From Schistosoma haematobium (taxonomy: Eukaryota; Platyhelminthes; Trematoda; Strigeidida; Schistosomatidae): a stretch of DNA of 64,000 bases. The notes beneath the pieces are model-generated. The model was not told the DNA's origin. It ran no database searches and saw only the letters and a program-made list of their open reading frames with translations. Position 1 is the first letter of the stretch. Each line of letters starts with the position of its first letter. The position numbers were made by a program, and so were the translations under genes. Positions 23,820 to 36,595 of the stretch are shown piece after piece. The stretch is from the NCBI RefSeq assembly GCF_000699445.3, contig NC_067199.1, positions 36,936,902 to 37,000,901 of the forward strand, in the 5' to 3' direction.

Positions 23820-24104
23820 TATATGTTGACGTCGTAGTACGAAGCTCCTCAATAGTGCGCATCCATGATCCCACACGTGAGACTTGAATCCAGGATCTTC
23901 GGTCTCGTGTGCGGACGCTAAACCTTTAGACCACTGAACCAGCATTCAACGGTGTTAATGTCTAACTCCCACCAGTTCACGATATTGAGCGACCGTCTAC
24001 TACTGTCTTCAATAAGTAACTGCCTCACATCAGACACGGTGGAACTCAACTGGTCATGACTCCTAGCTAGAAATCCCGGAAATCCATCTTGAAGCTAGTC
24101 ACAC
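23820..24104 (-). mobile_element. Hammerhead SINE, partial minus-strand copy
   Basis: Contains the antisense tRNA-like segment (B box near 23,885) and the 5' unique part down to TTGAAGCTAGTCAC. The ribozyme is truncated at its stem II region. Confidence 0.65.
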
Positions 24105-24349
24105 TGGTCATCCCATATTTTCATTTCCTTAATTCTACAGAGAATAAATAAATGAAGGTTTTATTGAAGAATTCAAGAAGAAACTGTTTAGATTGAATAT
24201 TAATGAATTCATGAGGGAATATTTCTGATATGACGGAAAGAAATGTCAAAATTCGATTGATTTACTCATTATGAGTTTTGTTCAACATTACTTCCGTTTT
24301 GATTCAATGTAACGATTACCTAGTGTAGTAGTGTAGTGTGTGCTACTTA

Positions 24350-24620
24350 TATTGACATAAGTAGTAGATGATGTTAGTCGTGAACAGAATGTCTGGCAGC
24401 AGAGAGACAAAAGGATCGAACAGTAAAGAATGGAAACAAAATGCAATTTGTATGAAAATGCAAGAACAATGAAGTCTGGGTCATTTTGAGAAAATTGATG
24501 GACATTTTGCAAATCAGGCATCTACTTTATGATTGTTAGATTTTATTAACAAGTCTTGTAATTTTGTGCCACGTACATTCGATTGTCCCCACTCGTGTCC
24601 TGTTCACTACAGTATTTGTT
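24350..24620. repeat. Interspersed repeat family A, diverged copy 3
   Basis: Shares TTGACATAAGTAGTAGATG at the left and ATTGTCCCCACTCGTGTCC...TTCACTACAGTATT at the right with copy 1 at 10,737. Confidence 0.45.
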
Positions 24621-25261
24621 TTGTTTCCCTCGTATGATATTTTATTCTGCGTAATATACGATATTCGTGTGTTAAGTTAACATGAACTATACTCAGCATA
24701 TGATTTGTTATAACTCTAAGTATTTTTCATATATGTGATTTCATCCTAGTTATTAATCAAAATGGGTGTACAATCAATATATAGATGAGTGTATTTTCGA
24801 CTAGGGTTTTCGTCGTCGTCGTCGTGTTTTCTGAGTCAATAAGTCTTCACTTATACCAGTCTTTGTGTTCTTACCTTCGTGTCGTGGGAATTGCAGAGGT
24901 CCGTCGTTCCGAGTATGAGTGATAAGAGTTTCTGACATAACAATCAGCGACCATTAGATATAGTAAGTAGCATTCAACTGAAAAGTTATAACAATTTCTA
25001 CAATACTAAAATCGAAAAATTGATAATAAGCCTTATTTGATTTCTCAAACATAACTAAAATTTAACAGGTTTTATCCCTGTTCCTATGAAATACTTTAAT
25101 TTGTACAGACTCTTTAATCACTGGCTTCAAAATTAGATGGTCATTAAAAAATAGTCTCTTCAACTCTTTTTCATATTGATAATATCACTTAAAATCCATC
25201 TTATTGCTTCATATTTATCATGAAATGAATATTAAAATGAATGAAATCAATATAAGACTAA

Positions 25262-25428
25262 AAGAGACTAATAAGTTATGGGTTCGAATCTCGGGGGAAG
25301 GGATCGTGGATCCACACTTCTGCGGAGTCCCATACTAGGATGAAACGGTCGTCTAGTGCTTTCAAGTATTCCATGGTGATCTAGCTTCAATTGACTCGTG
25401 AATTCAATTATTAAAAGACTATTTATTG
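25262..25428 (+). mobile_element. Hammerhead SINE 3' half
   Basis: Starts inside the tRNA-like part just before the B box (GGGTTCGAATCTC) and runs through a mutated ribozyme (TTCTGCGGA replaces the first core box) to the 3' end. Confidence 0.65.
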
Positions 25429-26117
25429 TGGTATAAAATCAAGTCGAAAACTAATCAATATGAAATTTCGTAAATACGGTTACTGAAACTTATACCATTT
25501 TATAATTCACTTAGTAAATTAATGATAATCACTAATAGATGAGTTGATATTGTTATTATGCTTGATAGTTTAATGAAACAAAATAATCTTGATTGACTGG
25601 TATTATAGTTTTCTAGTGTTTACAATTTTTTTTCACTGATCATTGTTGACGTAATCAGTTTCTGTTGAGATCAAGAATAGTAAAACAACTTCCTTACTTT
25701 TTTTTTTACTAATACTATTATATAATGACTATATATGGGAGAGAGTTTTTCTCCTTCCAAAGATTCTACTTCTAGAAAGCAATAGAGAAACGTATAAAAA
25801 TTCATGTAACAAAGAAGAAAGAGAGGAGTAGAGAAAGAGTAATTTCATACTAAAACTAGATTTAGATATTCTGATTTCCTTAACTAATACTCATCACTGA
25901 ATCATTGATAATCCCTTGTAGGGAATTAACTCGGAAATCTTATAAGATGAAAACTATTATAATCATTAGGTATAACTGAATTATTGTGTTTGATCCTACC
26001 TGGAGTGATTTCTTGAATTTATGACTCAATAATACAAAGTTTGCTTTAAAATTGGTTTAGATTCAGAGTTGTGTAGTAAGGACAGAAGGTCAACGACCTG
26101 TGTTATTCCTTTTCTAG

Positions 26118-26474
26118 TATACTTCTATGAGTGTCCAGTCTTCTCTTGAATGAGTCAATTAAAGGTACGGACACCACTGCTTCAGGTAACAGGTTCCAAG
26201 TATTAATGACTCAGAGTAAAAACCTGTATGCCAGGGGTATTTTGTTCGTTCTTGGTTTTACTACTCGCCTGCTACGTCCTCTGAGATGCCTCGATCTAGT
26301 GGGAAGAAAAAGAGAGAATATGTTAGGTCCAAAATCATTTCTTAGTATCCTATTCACCAAAATTAGATCTCCCCTTAGTCTGCGATAGGACAGAGTGAAG
26401 AGGTCTAACTTTTCAAGCCACTCTTTGTACGGTAAACCCCGGAGTTCTGGAATTGCACGGACAACTGCCCTCTA
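26118..26474 (-). mobile_element. LINE RT C-terminal fragment (Jockey/CR1-type)
   Basis: A minus-strand frame runs from about 26,474 to 26,118. It reads a C-terminal pattern common to CR1/Jockey-type polyproteins: LPYKEWLEKLDL, then YRRLRGDLIL, SRHLRGRSRRV, VINTWNLLPEAVV and a SFKRRLD end with a stop. One in-frame TGA interrupts it just before VINTW. It differs from the Perere-like C-terminus at 9 kb. Confidence 0.7.
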
Positions 26475-26612
26475 CTACAAAAATAAATTTCGCCTCAAAT
26501 TAATTTTACATTCTATTGAAAAATGAAGAATATTTGAACGAACAATTGCTTTCAATAACTTTATCATCAGGCACTATAGTTATAAGTCTATAATTATTGC
26601 GATATTTTGTAA

Positions 26613-27184
26613 AGTCATGAGTCGATTTAAGCTAGACCACCATGGGAAACCTGGAAGCACTGGACGGCCGTTTCGTCCCGGTATGGGACTCCTCAGCAGT
26701 GCGCATCTACGATCCCGCACCCCGAGAGATTTCAATCAGTGAAATTTCTAAAATCTCCACAAATACCCCTTCTGATAACAATCATCTGCTCACTAGTGAC
26801 TGATTTCAAGATGCATTTCCTGGAGTTCAAGTGAGAAACCGTTACCAGTGGAGTTCAACCAGATCTGTTGTGAGATATCAACTCACTGAATACAATGGTG
26901 TACGGTGGCGCAACTTCGTGGATTGGTTGAAGTTGGACACTAACATTGTTGGATACCAGCCGGCTCAGTGGTCTAATGGTTAAACATTCGCACGCGAAAC
27001 TGATAGGTCCTGGGATCGGATCTCGTGGGGGGCGCGGGATCGTGGATGCGCACTGGTGAGGAGTGCCATACTAGGACGAAATGGCCGTCCAGTGCTTCCA
27101 GATTTTCTATGGCGGTCTAGTTTCAATTGACTCATGATTTCAACTATTGAAATTACTAACATCTCCACAAAAACTCCTTCTGAT
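26613..27184. mobile_element. Hammerhead SINE, inverted partial plus full monomer
   Basis: A minus-strand 3' half (26,613 to about 26,735) carries an intact ribozyme. It is joined to an inverted 3'-end piece and then a complete plus-strand monomer to 27,184. In the plus monomer the ribozyme has the C3-to-G change (GTGAGGA). Confidence 0.8.
26657..26702 (-). ncRNA. Type I hammerhead ribozyme, core intact
   Basis: Read on the minus strand: stem I GCACUG, core CUGAGGA, stem II GUCC/GGAC with a 7-nt loop, core GAA, stem III ACGG/CCGU, cleavage after GUC, and stem I return strand CAGUGC. All conserved core positions fit CUGANGA...GAAA, and stem I pairs over 6 bp without mismatch. Confidence 0.75.
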
Positions 27185-27639
27185 ATTTTACAAAGGCCAA
27201 AATAAGGCATGTATTAATGAATTTGGCAATGTTATCTGTTACAAATAGTGAACGTTTGCACCTGTCACGATATATATCACTTCAAAATTGTGTTATTTGT
27301 AAAATTAGAAAGGTCATTTAATAAAGGTCAGAATGATTTGGAGTAAAGTGTCAAGTCACATTCAATATAATAATAAAATAACAAAATGAAAATGAGAAAA
27401 AAATCATGTGAATAAAATGGATAGTGGAAACATTTCATCTTGTTGAATGTTATTAAACGCACAGCGGTTTCATCAAGGTAATTACGATAAAAAAGGGTTC
27501 ATGTGAAGATGAAGATAAATGTAATGAAAAAAATGGGAATGGTATGAGAGATTTATAATATTCAGTATAGGTTATCCAGTCACAGACCAAGGTAAACATA
27601 GAGGCAAGATATACCTTTTCTGAATACATAAGTTCGGTT

Positions 27640-28200
27640 TTCTGGAGTTGATCTAGATGGCTTTGGTTATGTTGAGTAGCTGTAATATAAAACAGAGAAA
27701 GCTTCCTCTATTTTGATTTGATGTTCACTATCTACCAAGTGAGAAAGAATAGTGCTGTTGATCAATTTAATAACTCCTTTTCCCAACGATGCTAGTATAT
27801 GTTCACGAACACGCAGAGATAAAGCCCTCTGAGTAAGGCCTATGTAACTAGTTCCACTGGAGCAGTTGAACTGGTATACACACATAGAGGAGCCCATCAT
27901 TGTGTAAGTACTGGTTTAGTTGAGAAAATTTTATATATAGGTTAGCGGCGTGAAACATCCTTTCAACAGATCTTTTGACTCGATGTGTTAAAATATCACT
28001 CGCTATGTCCACTTTAAAGTCCAGTTTCAGATATAAGTTTTTTTCCCCTGACTGAATCACAATATTTTCTTCTACTAAAAATTTTCTGACAAAATTATCT
28101 GGATAGCCGTTATTTCATAATGTATTGTTTTTTGAAAATGGTGCTTATTAGTAACAGTGAAATTTCGACTTAACATCTAGTAGAGTTCAGATTCATCAGT
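27640..28200 (-). mobile_element. Penelope-like element fragment with GIY-YIG endonuclease
   Basis: Minus-strand frame 28,060-27,900 encodes the connector between RT and endonuclease. Frame 27,900-27,667 holds the GIY-YIG domain: VYQFNCSSGTSYIGLT, then RVREHI. The two frames are offset, so the copy is frameshifted. Penelope-like elements use this endonuclease for integration, and their termini can carry hammerhead ribozymes. The RT core is missing. Confidence 0.75.
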
Positions 28201-28465
28201 AAGGAAACACTTTTTTTTCTCACCGATAGTGTTATATCTTATATTGATTCAAGCTGAAATTGTACCATTAGACACTAATCTATATAGATTCGATCATTAA
28301 CGATGTCGAGGGTTTTTTTCACGAATGAGCAATTCCACACTAAAACAAAATCTTTATTCAATGTTTCTTGATTTTCGTTCATATTCAAAAATGGGATCAT
28401 TATATAATGAATACAATCTATAAAGATCAATAAATCATTTATTTAAGTAGTATAATAAATATCAT

Positions 28466-29055
28466 AAGTGGTTTTGTGGAGATTGTAGTAATTTCAGTAG
28501 TTGAGATCATGAGTCAATTGAATCTAGACCACTATGGAAAATCTGGAAGCACTGGACGGCCGTTTCGTCCTATTGTGGGACTCCCCAGCAGTGCGCATCC
28601 ACGACTCCGCCTCGCGGGATTCGATCCCAGGACCTATCAGTCTCGCGCCAGGCGCTTAACAGACTAAACCACTGAGCCAGTCAGCATCCAACGGTTTTAA
28701 TGTTTAACTTCAACTAATCTACAAATTTGCGACACCGTACATCATTGTCTTCAGTGAGCTAATATCTCACAACAGACCTAGTTGAACTCCACTGGTAACG
28801 GTTTCTCACTTGAACTCCAGGAAATGCATCTTGAAATCAGTCACTAGTGAGCAGATGATTATTATCAGAAAGGGGGTTTTGTGGAGAATTTTAGGCTGGT
28901 CTGGGTCCTGTGTTCGAATCTCCCGGGGGGGAGGTGTCGTGGATGCGCACTGCTGAGGAGTCCCATACCGGGACGAAACGGCCGTCCAGTGCTTCCAAAT
29001 TTTCCATAGTGGTCTAGATTCAATTGACTCATGATCTCAACTATTGAAATTAGTA
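28466..29055. mobile_element. Hammerhead SINE: full minus monomer joined to plus 3' half
   Basis: A complete minus-strand monomer (28,466 to about 28,890) contains a tRNA-like segment and a ribozyme with A6 changed to G (CTGGGGA). It is followed by a plus-strand 3' half (about 28,895-29,055) with an intact ribozyme. It repeats the inverted layout seen at several other loci. Confidence 0.8.
28947..28992 (+). ncRNA. Type I hammerhead ribozyme, core intact
   Basis: Stem I GCACUG at 28,947-28,952; CUGAGGA at 28,953-28,959; stem II GUCC/GGAC at 28,960-28,963 and 28,971-28,974; GAAA at 28,975-28,978; stem III ACGG/CCGU; predicted cleavage after C28986; return strand CAGUGC at 28,987-28,992. No core position deviates from the hammerhead consensus. 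Confidence 0.78.
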
Positions 29056-29437
29056 TAATAAATCTAAATTCATTGTAACCAATCCCGAAATTTTAATTCC
29101 ATTAACTTTATATCAATTTATTCTATTCATTTAGATGCTTTATGTATAGATTAAGATAAAACAACTGTTTACTAATTAAAGTATATAATTGAAAATATGT
29201 GCTAATGAAATCACTTATTAGAACACTTGTTGTTAAGACATATCCTCTTCATATTGAATCATACTTCAAGTTTAACATGGTTTATATTCTCTAGAAACAT
29301 ATGTAATTAACGCTTAATTGATAAATAGAATTCTAATTATAGAAAGCCTGAGAAATACCTATATAGATTATGTAATGTTTATAGTAATTTAATTTCAACT
29401 ATTGGTTTCTATCTAGTAAAGAAATATTTCATTCACA

Positions 29438-29672
29438 GTATGGAGATTTGTAGAGATTATAATATTTCTATAGTTGAATTCATGAATCAATCTCGAAGTT
29501 TAAAGGTAAACATTCTCGCAATGAGACTAAATGGTTCTGAGTTCAAGTCTCATATACAAGATCGTGGGTATCCACTGTTGAGGAGTCCCGTAGTAAGATG
29601 AAATGGTCATTCAATATTTTTAGGTTTTCAATGATGGTTTAGTTTATGTTGACGACTTGTGAATTCAATTGC
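29438..29672. mobile_element. Hammerhead SINE, degraded foldback copy
   Basis: A short inverted 3'-end piece (29,438-29,500) is followed by a plus-strand tRNA-like part (B box near 29,540). The ribozyme remnant reads GTTGAGGAGTCCCGTAGTAAG, so stem II is broken. Confidence 0.55.
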
Positions 29673-29870
29673 GAAAATATCTTGTTCCAATATGTAAAGC
29701 ATTAGAATAGAATGAAAATGTTATTTTGGACTATATGTTAATGTGAAATAGTAATTTATAAATAGGCTTTAAATGTAAGAAATTTTGCCAAGTATTAACA
29801 ATGAATTAAACATTGTGTATTTTTAAAGTATTTCTTAAACTTTAAATGTCTTATTAAAAGTTAAGTCTTT

Positions 29871-30194
29871 TTGGAAACTTTTGTAGTGACCTACTTTTAT
29901 CAAGAGAACGCGACTGGTTTAATGGAAACAATTATTATTATAACCAATTGTGCCAGTGATTGTTTTAATTGTTTATTTGACTGTACTAAAGACATTCTTC
30001 CTTCCGTTGATTGTGACCTTGCACGAATTCGGTTACTCTCAGTAACCACACTTGTACTCCTTTGGAACGGTCTCGGTATTTTTCCGATACCACGAGATCG
30101 CCAACAAATACATCTCAACTATAGCCATCAACTGCCTTCTGATATTTGGCTTCCGGGGATCTTATTGGCTAACTGGCAGGTAGTCTTCCAGTAG
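29871..30194 (+). other. Unrecognised open frame of 107 codons
   Basis: Open from the TTG at 29,871 to TAG at 30,194, less AT-rich than its surroundings, and directly followed by an RTE 3' fragment. The predicted product is hydrophobic and Cys-containing (CASDCFNCLFDCT) with no domain that I recognise. It may be part of a transposable element rather than a host gene. Confidence 0.2.
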
Positions 30195-30254
30195 TGGTGA
30201 TCATAGTCAACCGCGACTCGACACCACACTACACTTTGTTTGTTAAATATTTTG

Positions 30255-30545
30255 TTTACCAATTTCTGATAAACAAACCAAGTTCCAGTTGAGGAGGAAT
30301 CTAGAAGAAGATGTTGGAAACGGATAGGATACATATTGAGGAAATAATTAAACTGCATTATGAGGCAAGCGCTAACTTTGAAATCCTGAACGGGAACAAA
30401 AAAGACGAAGGCCAAAGAATACACTGTGTTAATGAATGAATAGTAAATGTAAAGAACTGGGAAAGATTGCACAGGACAGAGTTGGATGGAGGATGCTGAT
30501 AGGCGGCCTATGTTCCATTGAGAGTAACAAGTGTAAGTAAGTAAA
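30255..30545 (+). mobile_element. RTE LINE 3' fragment
   Basis: A sense remnant encodes the end of the RTE polyprotein (TNQVPVEEESRRRCWK with later stops, then [17 protein letters not shown]). It ends in the family's GTAAGTAAGTAA tail near 30,530. Confidence 0.75.
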
Positions 30546-31212
30546 TAAGTAAAATATATGAACTGATTGGGGAATCGTTTCTTTTCTTCAATATTAATCT
30601 ACTTTTAACTAACAAGGCGTATTTCGTTCATTTGACAGTCTTCTTCAGCTATATATTTATTCATTAGCCTGATGAATGTTTACAAATAGTGATAAAATAA
30701 TCTTAAACATGACTATTCATTTTAACTTATCACTAAAAAATCGAATGAGATTTTATTGACCAAAATGTTTCCGTTTAAGTGTAATATTGGTTATTATGTT
30801 AAGTCCACGTAGTTTATTCTAGCTTTCAGACAAAACCAGTTTATTCATTCTTCATGAATCACAATTTAACCTTGTTAATTATTCACTTAACAACCTTCAC
30901 TGTTTTTTTTGTTCTTTTATATGATCGTATTTGTGTTAGTTAACTTATCTTACTCATGATATGTCTGTAACTTATTTTTATGTGACTATACCTATCGATT
31001 CATTCTTGATTCAATTGAGTTGGTTCACTTATCTTCTCTATTGTGCATTATTTTGTTTTACTACGCTTTCCGATCAAAAATTTATTCTCACATTTAACTT
31101 ATTTTAATCCTATCATTCATTAACGTGATTTAACTCGATGATTATAAACGAGGATAGTCAGGATGTATATTTTTGATAACAATCATTCATACGATTCTAA
31201 TTGGATACTAGT

Positions 31213-31672
31213 ATAGGGGTTGTGGAGATTATTAAGTTTTCGATTGAGATCATGAACCGATTGATGTTAGACCACCTTTGGAAACCTGGAATAATCTAGA
31301 CAACCTCTATCCTAGTAATCAACATGTGCTCATTAGTGACTAGCTTCGTGAGGGAATTCTCGGAGTTCTAGTGAGAAGCCGTGATCAGTGGAGCTAATCC
31401 ATGTCGAGTGGAGACAGGTATCTACTTCAGTACAATGGAAGATGGTCACGCAATTTCATTGATGTTAGACACTAGCACCATTGGATGCCGGCTCAGTGGT
31501 CCAGTAGGTTAAGCGTTCGCGCGCGAGACTGAAGGCGCTGGGTTCGAATCCCGCGGGCGGGATCGTGGATGCACACTGCTGAGGAGTCCCACAATAGGAA
31601 GAAACGGCTGTCCAGTGCTTCCAGGTTTCCAAAGATGGTCTAACATCAATCAGATTCTAATTGGAGTCAGAT
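31213..31672. mobile_element. Hammerhead SINE, subfamily with TCAATCAGATT 3' end
   Basis: A short inverted piece (31,213-31,300) precedes a plus-strand monomer (31,315-31,672) with a clear B box (GGGTTCGAATCCC). The ribozyme keeps CTGAGGA and GAAAC. Stem II ends GGAA instead of GGAC, so its closing pair is lost. Confidence 0.7.
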
Positions 31673-32194
31673 ATTCCAGGATCAAATCAAGATAAAGTAT
31701 GAATAATAACTAGTAAATTTCAATTGACAATAAGAATCAAACAATATGATACTATTTTTTGTTTTCTATTTAGTGATTAGTTAGTGCTTATAATAGAGTA
31801 ATTTGAAGTTCTAACCGTTTTCTTGTAGACTTATCAAAATATAGGCGTATGAAAGTTATTGTAGTTTCATCTGATGTAACTTTAATCTATGTAAACATGA
31901 TTAGGGTTTTTCAAAATACCATAATAATTACGCTGTTTAAGTGTGACATTAAACATTAAATGATAGGTATAGCCTTATTTATAATATCTAAGTTAAGGCC
32001 GACTAATAAACTTCAATATTATCTTAGTATGAATATAATATGACTCACTTTAAGTTGCTATTCGGGTGTGGGTTAAATAACTTCTACTTTCACAGTTTGT
32101 AGGTGTGAATGGATAGACGACACTGATCTGGAAAAAATATTGTCCATATTTCTGAATTATGTCAGGTAAAGATGTGCACATTAAGGAATAGCTT

Positions 32195-32566
32195 TAAAAG
32201 GAATTTTTAGAAGTTTTAGTACAAGACTGTAGACAGTTGTATACATCCGTGTCGAGTGTAAGAAAGGTATCCGTCGAAGATAATGGAAGATTACCACTCA
32301 ATATTGTGGATTGATTAACATTAGACAGATGCATCATTAGATTTCGGTCCAGTGGTTTAGAGGTTAGATTTTCACGCATAAGACCTAAGGTCCTGGGTTT
32401 GATTCCTGTGAGGACCATAGATGTACACTTTTGAGGATTTCCATATTAGGACGAGACAGCTGTCAAGCACTTCCAAGTTTTCAGTGGTTACTTAACATAG
32501 ACTGATTTGTAATCTCAATAAAATTCAGAAATATTCACAACCACATTCTGGTGAAGATATAACAAT
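32195..32566 (+). mobile_element. Old hammerhead SINE copy, second subfamily
   Basis: The tRNA-like part (GGTCCTGGGTTTGATTCCTG, about 32,390) and ribozyme remnant (TTTTGAGGATTTCCATATTAG) are recognisable but mutated at core positions. Confidence 0.55.
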
Positions 32567-32659
32567 TTAAGTAACCGAACAACCCTCATATGATCTAGAT
32601 TTTTCTCTCATTTCAGAGAATTTTAAGTATGTTTCTCTGGACCTAGTTAGTATTCCAAG

Positions 32660-32890
32660 TATATGGTTGTAGAGATTGTTGAGTTTTTGATTGAGATCAT
32701 GAATCGACGAATGTTGGACCACCACTGAAAACCTGTTTTAGAGGTTAAGTGTTCGCGTGCGAGACCAAAGGTTCCGGGTTAGAATCCCATACTAGGAAGA
32801 AACGATCGTCCGGTGCTTCCAGGTTTTCAGTGGTGGTATAACATTCACTGACTCATGATCTCAATTAAAATCATGAAGTTCAACAACATC
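32660..32890. mobile_element. Hammerhead SINE fragment, foldback form
   Basis: An inverted 3'-end piece (about 32,670-32,735) is joined to the tRNA-like 5' half and then to the region downstream of the ribozyme. The first ribozyme core box is deleted. Confidence 0.5.
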
Positions 32891-32999
32891 TTATAAGTTT
32901 ACTTTACTATTAGTTAGTGTTAAAATTTATAAGCCTTACATTTTTTATAGAATAGATAGAAAACTCAGTGACATTTTAAGCGAACAGTATGGGTTATAG

Positions 33000-33110
33000 T
33001 CTCTGAGTGAACATCAACTGTGAGATGCAGGTACATTCAGCTGATCAGTAACAACAAAAAACGAAATGCATGTCTTGGCTATCAATGTTAACCATATTCC
33101 ATCTATTCTA
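33000..33110 (+). mobile_element. S-alpha repeat remnant
   Basis: GTGAACATCAACTGTGAGATG followed by CAGCTGATCAGTAAC and ACGAAATGCATGTCTTGG corresponds to the hammerhead part of S-alpha, with stem II destroyed. Confidence 0.5.
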
Positions 33111-33315
33111 TATCAACTAGTGCCATAATCGCTATATCTTGGAAATCCCATATCCTAACCAAAACTGATCAAATTTCACTCAAAATATTAACAACAATAT
33201 CGTTCTAGTCATTTCAAATTGAACTAACAATTTTTCTTATAGATTTTAACCACTTTACATAGAAATGAAAGTATCAGTAGTGATGTAAAATTGAGTTAGC
33301 AACAAATGTAGGGCT

Positions 33316-33710
33316 ATCAGAAGGGGTTTTGTGGAGATTTTAGAAATTTCACTGATTGAAATCATGAGTCAATTGAAGCCAGACCACCATGAAAAACCTG
33401 GAAAACTGGACAGCCGGTTCGTCCTAGTATGACACTCCTCACCAGTGCACATCCACGATCCCGCCCGCCTCCCGCGAAATTCGAACCCAGAACCTATCAG
33501 TTTCGCGTGCGAGCGCTTAACCATTATACCACTGAGCCAGTCGGCATCCAACGGTGTTAATGTCAAACTTCAACTAATCTACAAATTTGCGACACCGTAC
33601 ATCATTGTCTTCAGTGAGCTAATATCTCACAACAGACCTAGTTGAACTCCACTGGTAACGGCTTCTCACTAGAACTCCAGGAGCATCTCTTGAAGTCAGT
33701 TGTTGTAAAC
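33316..33710 (-). mobile_element. Hammerhead SINE, near full-length minus copy
   Basis: Complete from the 3' end (GAAGGGGTTTTGTGGAGATT antisense) to the 5' unique part. The B box is at about 33,478-33,490 antisense. The ribozyme carries the C3-to-G change also found at 8.1 and 27.0 kb. Confidence 0.75.
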
Positions 33711-34249
33711 TAACTGGAGGCTACAAATGCAATCACAAAAATACTAAACGATTATGATAATGAAAAACATGGACGGAAAATTGTTCGTTATTATACAACA
33801 TAACTCTAACCAATAATTAATTTGATAAATATATGCAGTATTGATACATTAAGTACCATTAAAACAAATGTAACACAATCATTTGGGTTTGTCATTGTAT
33901 ATAATATAATAATGATCTCAGTTTATTAAATTTATCGAAAAGAATTAAAAGTAGCCTGCTTGAATATCTAAGCTACCTGTTCCTACCATCTAGGTATTTA
34001 TACAAGTTATCTGTTTTTTTTGTTGTTAATTGCATAACCTATCCAGATGCGTTTATGAAAATCTTACAACTTTTCGTTGTAAAACTTACAAAAGAGCCCA
34101 ATCAGAAACATTGTGGTGACTGACAATATGCATATCGATTCCTGAACTGCTAACGTCTAACTGGTGATCACTCAATATTTATCGTCAGGATCGATCAAGA
34201 AATAAGAAAAGGAAACTTGTTGAAATACTTTATGTTGAGAATTTCATAC

Positions 34250-35289
<1,040 letters not shown>

Positions 35290-35409
35290 TCAAGGAAAGC
35301 TGGTATATTATTGTTATAACTTGTGGCATAATACCCTCTTAATATATAATGCAATGATACCGACAATTAGGGAACAATGATTTATCGACTGGACTAATGA
35401 TACATAAAT

Positions 35410-35760
35410 CGATACGAGCAGTTTAGAGTCCTTACCGGTCCTTCTTCATGCCTAGCCCTGTCTGTTGAGTCCAGAACACCAATCTCAACCTCTGCGATAT
35501 GAATCATCATGTATTTCAAACATACTAGATTTATATACAAACCAAACGGATTACATCACACTGTAAAATAGGAAATAACATTTGTACAAGATTAAGCCAA
35601 TATGTGGCTGTGATTGTGAGAATATGTAATCAATAAACTGAGCATAACTTAAGAATAGTAAATCGTATAATAATAGCCTGTAGGTCAAAATAAAGCTTAT
35701 AATAAGAGGAACATTATTATGCACAGTTACCAATCATTATTCTCGTCGGGATATATCAAT
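35410..35760 (-). repeat. LTR-like repeat family C, copy 3
   Basis: Collinear with 22,595-22,918 from GAGCAGT(C/T)TAG(A/T)GTCCTTA through CTTATAATA. It keeps the same polyadenylation-like arrangement on the minus strand. The open frame 35,733-35,551 is a by-product of the AT-rich repeat. Confidence 0.45.
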
Positions 35761-36440
35761 TATGAGTACTTTTTGTGTATCCATCTGCTTTTTTAGTTGT
35801 ACTTAAAGAGGACTTTAAGAAATCTTTCTTAAATATTATATCTGACCAATATCTATGACTAGCACCTCTTCCTACCAATCAAGAAGTCTATTGAAACTTC
35901 AATTAATCATCATTTTGAAATAACAAGATTATATTATCCTTTGACAATGTATTTGTAAAATGTCATATTAACTTGATTTGTACTAAGCATGATTGTCTAA
36001 ATCAAACTCTACCCAATATTATTGTATTTAAATACCAGCTACTTTTGACCTATAAAAATGAAATGAAACGAATCAAATTCCATTTAAAAAATGTTCATTA
36101 ATTTATTAGCAACTATCCTAGAATCAATTTCGATTATGGTTAGATTTTGGTTGAGCCCTTTTATTCGCTTATTTAACAGAAAATGGTTATCCGAACAGTA
36201 ACAATTCCTTTATTCCTTTGTACTATTATGTTCATTATCTTGTCTGCATAAACGTTTATTCTTGACCACATGACAAGTCTACGTACATCTCTCTAACTTA
36301 AATGTCAATATCTTAGATATCGCTCGATGTGTCAGTCTCATTCCCATGTTTATTTGTATACGAATACTATTATTAACCTTTGCATTGCCTTGCTATGCCC
36401 TTATTCGATTTGACTATAAATTTGCCTCTCTATTTGTCTA

Positions 36441-36463
36441 CTCTCTCTCTCTCACACACACAC
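36441..36463. repeat. (CT)n(CA)n microsatellite
   Basis: CT repeats pass into CA repeats. Confidence 0.9.
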
Positions 36464-36595
36464 ATTCTCCTCTCTGCTTCAAATGCACTCGATGTGCTTA
36501 GAACTTTGTTTTCCGTACTATGCGCCGCTTCTTATTCTCTTCTGACTTCAAACACTTTTGGGATTTATATCATAACGGTTACAAATGTGACTGAT

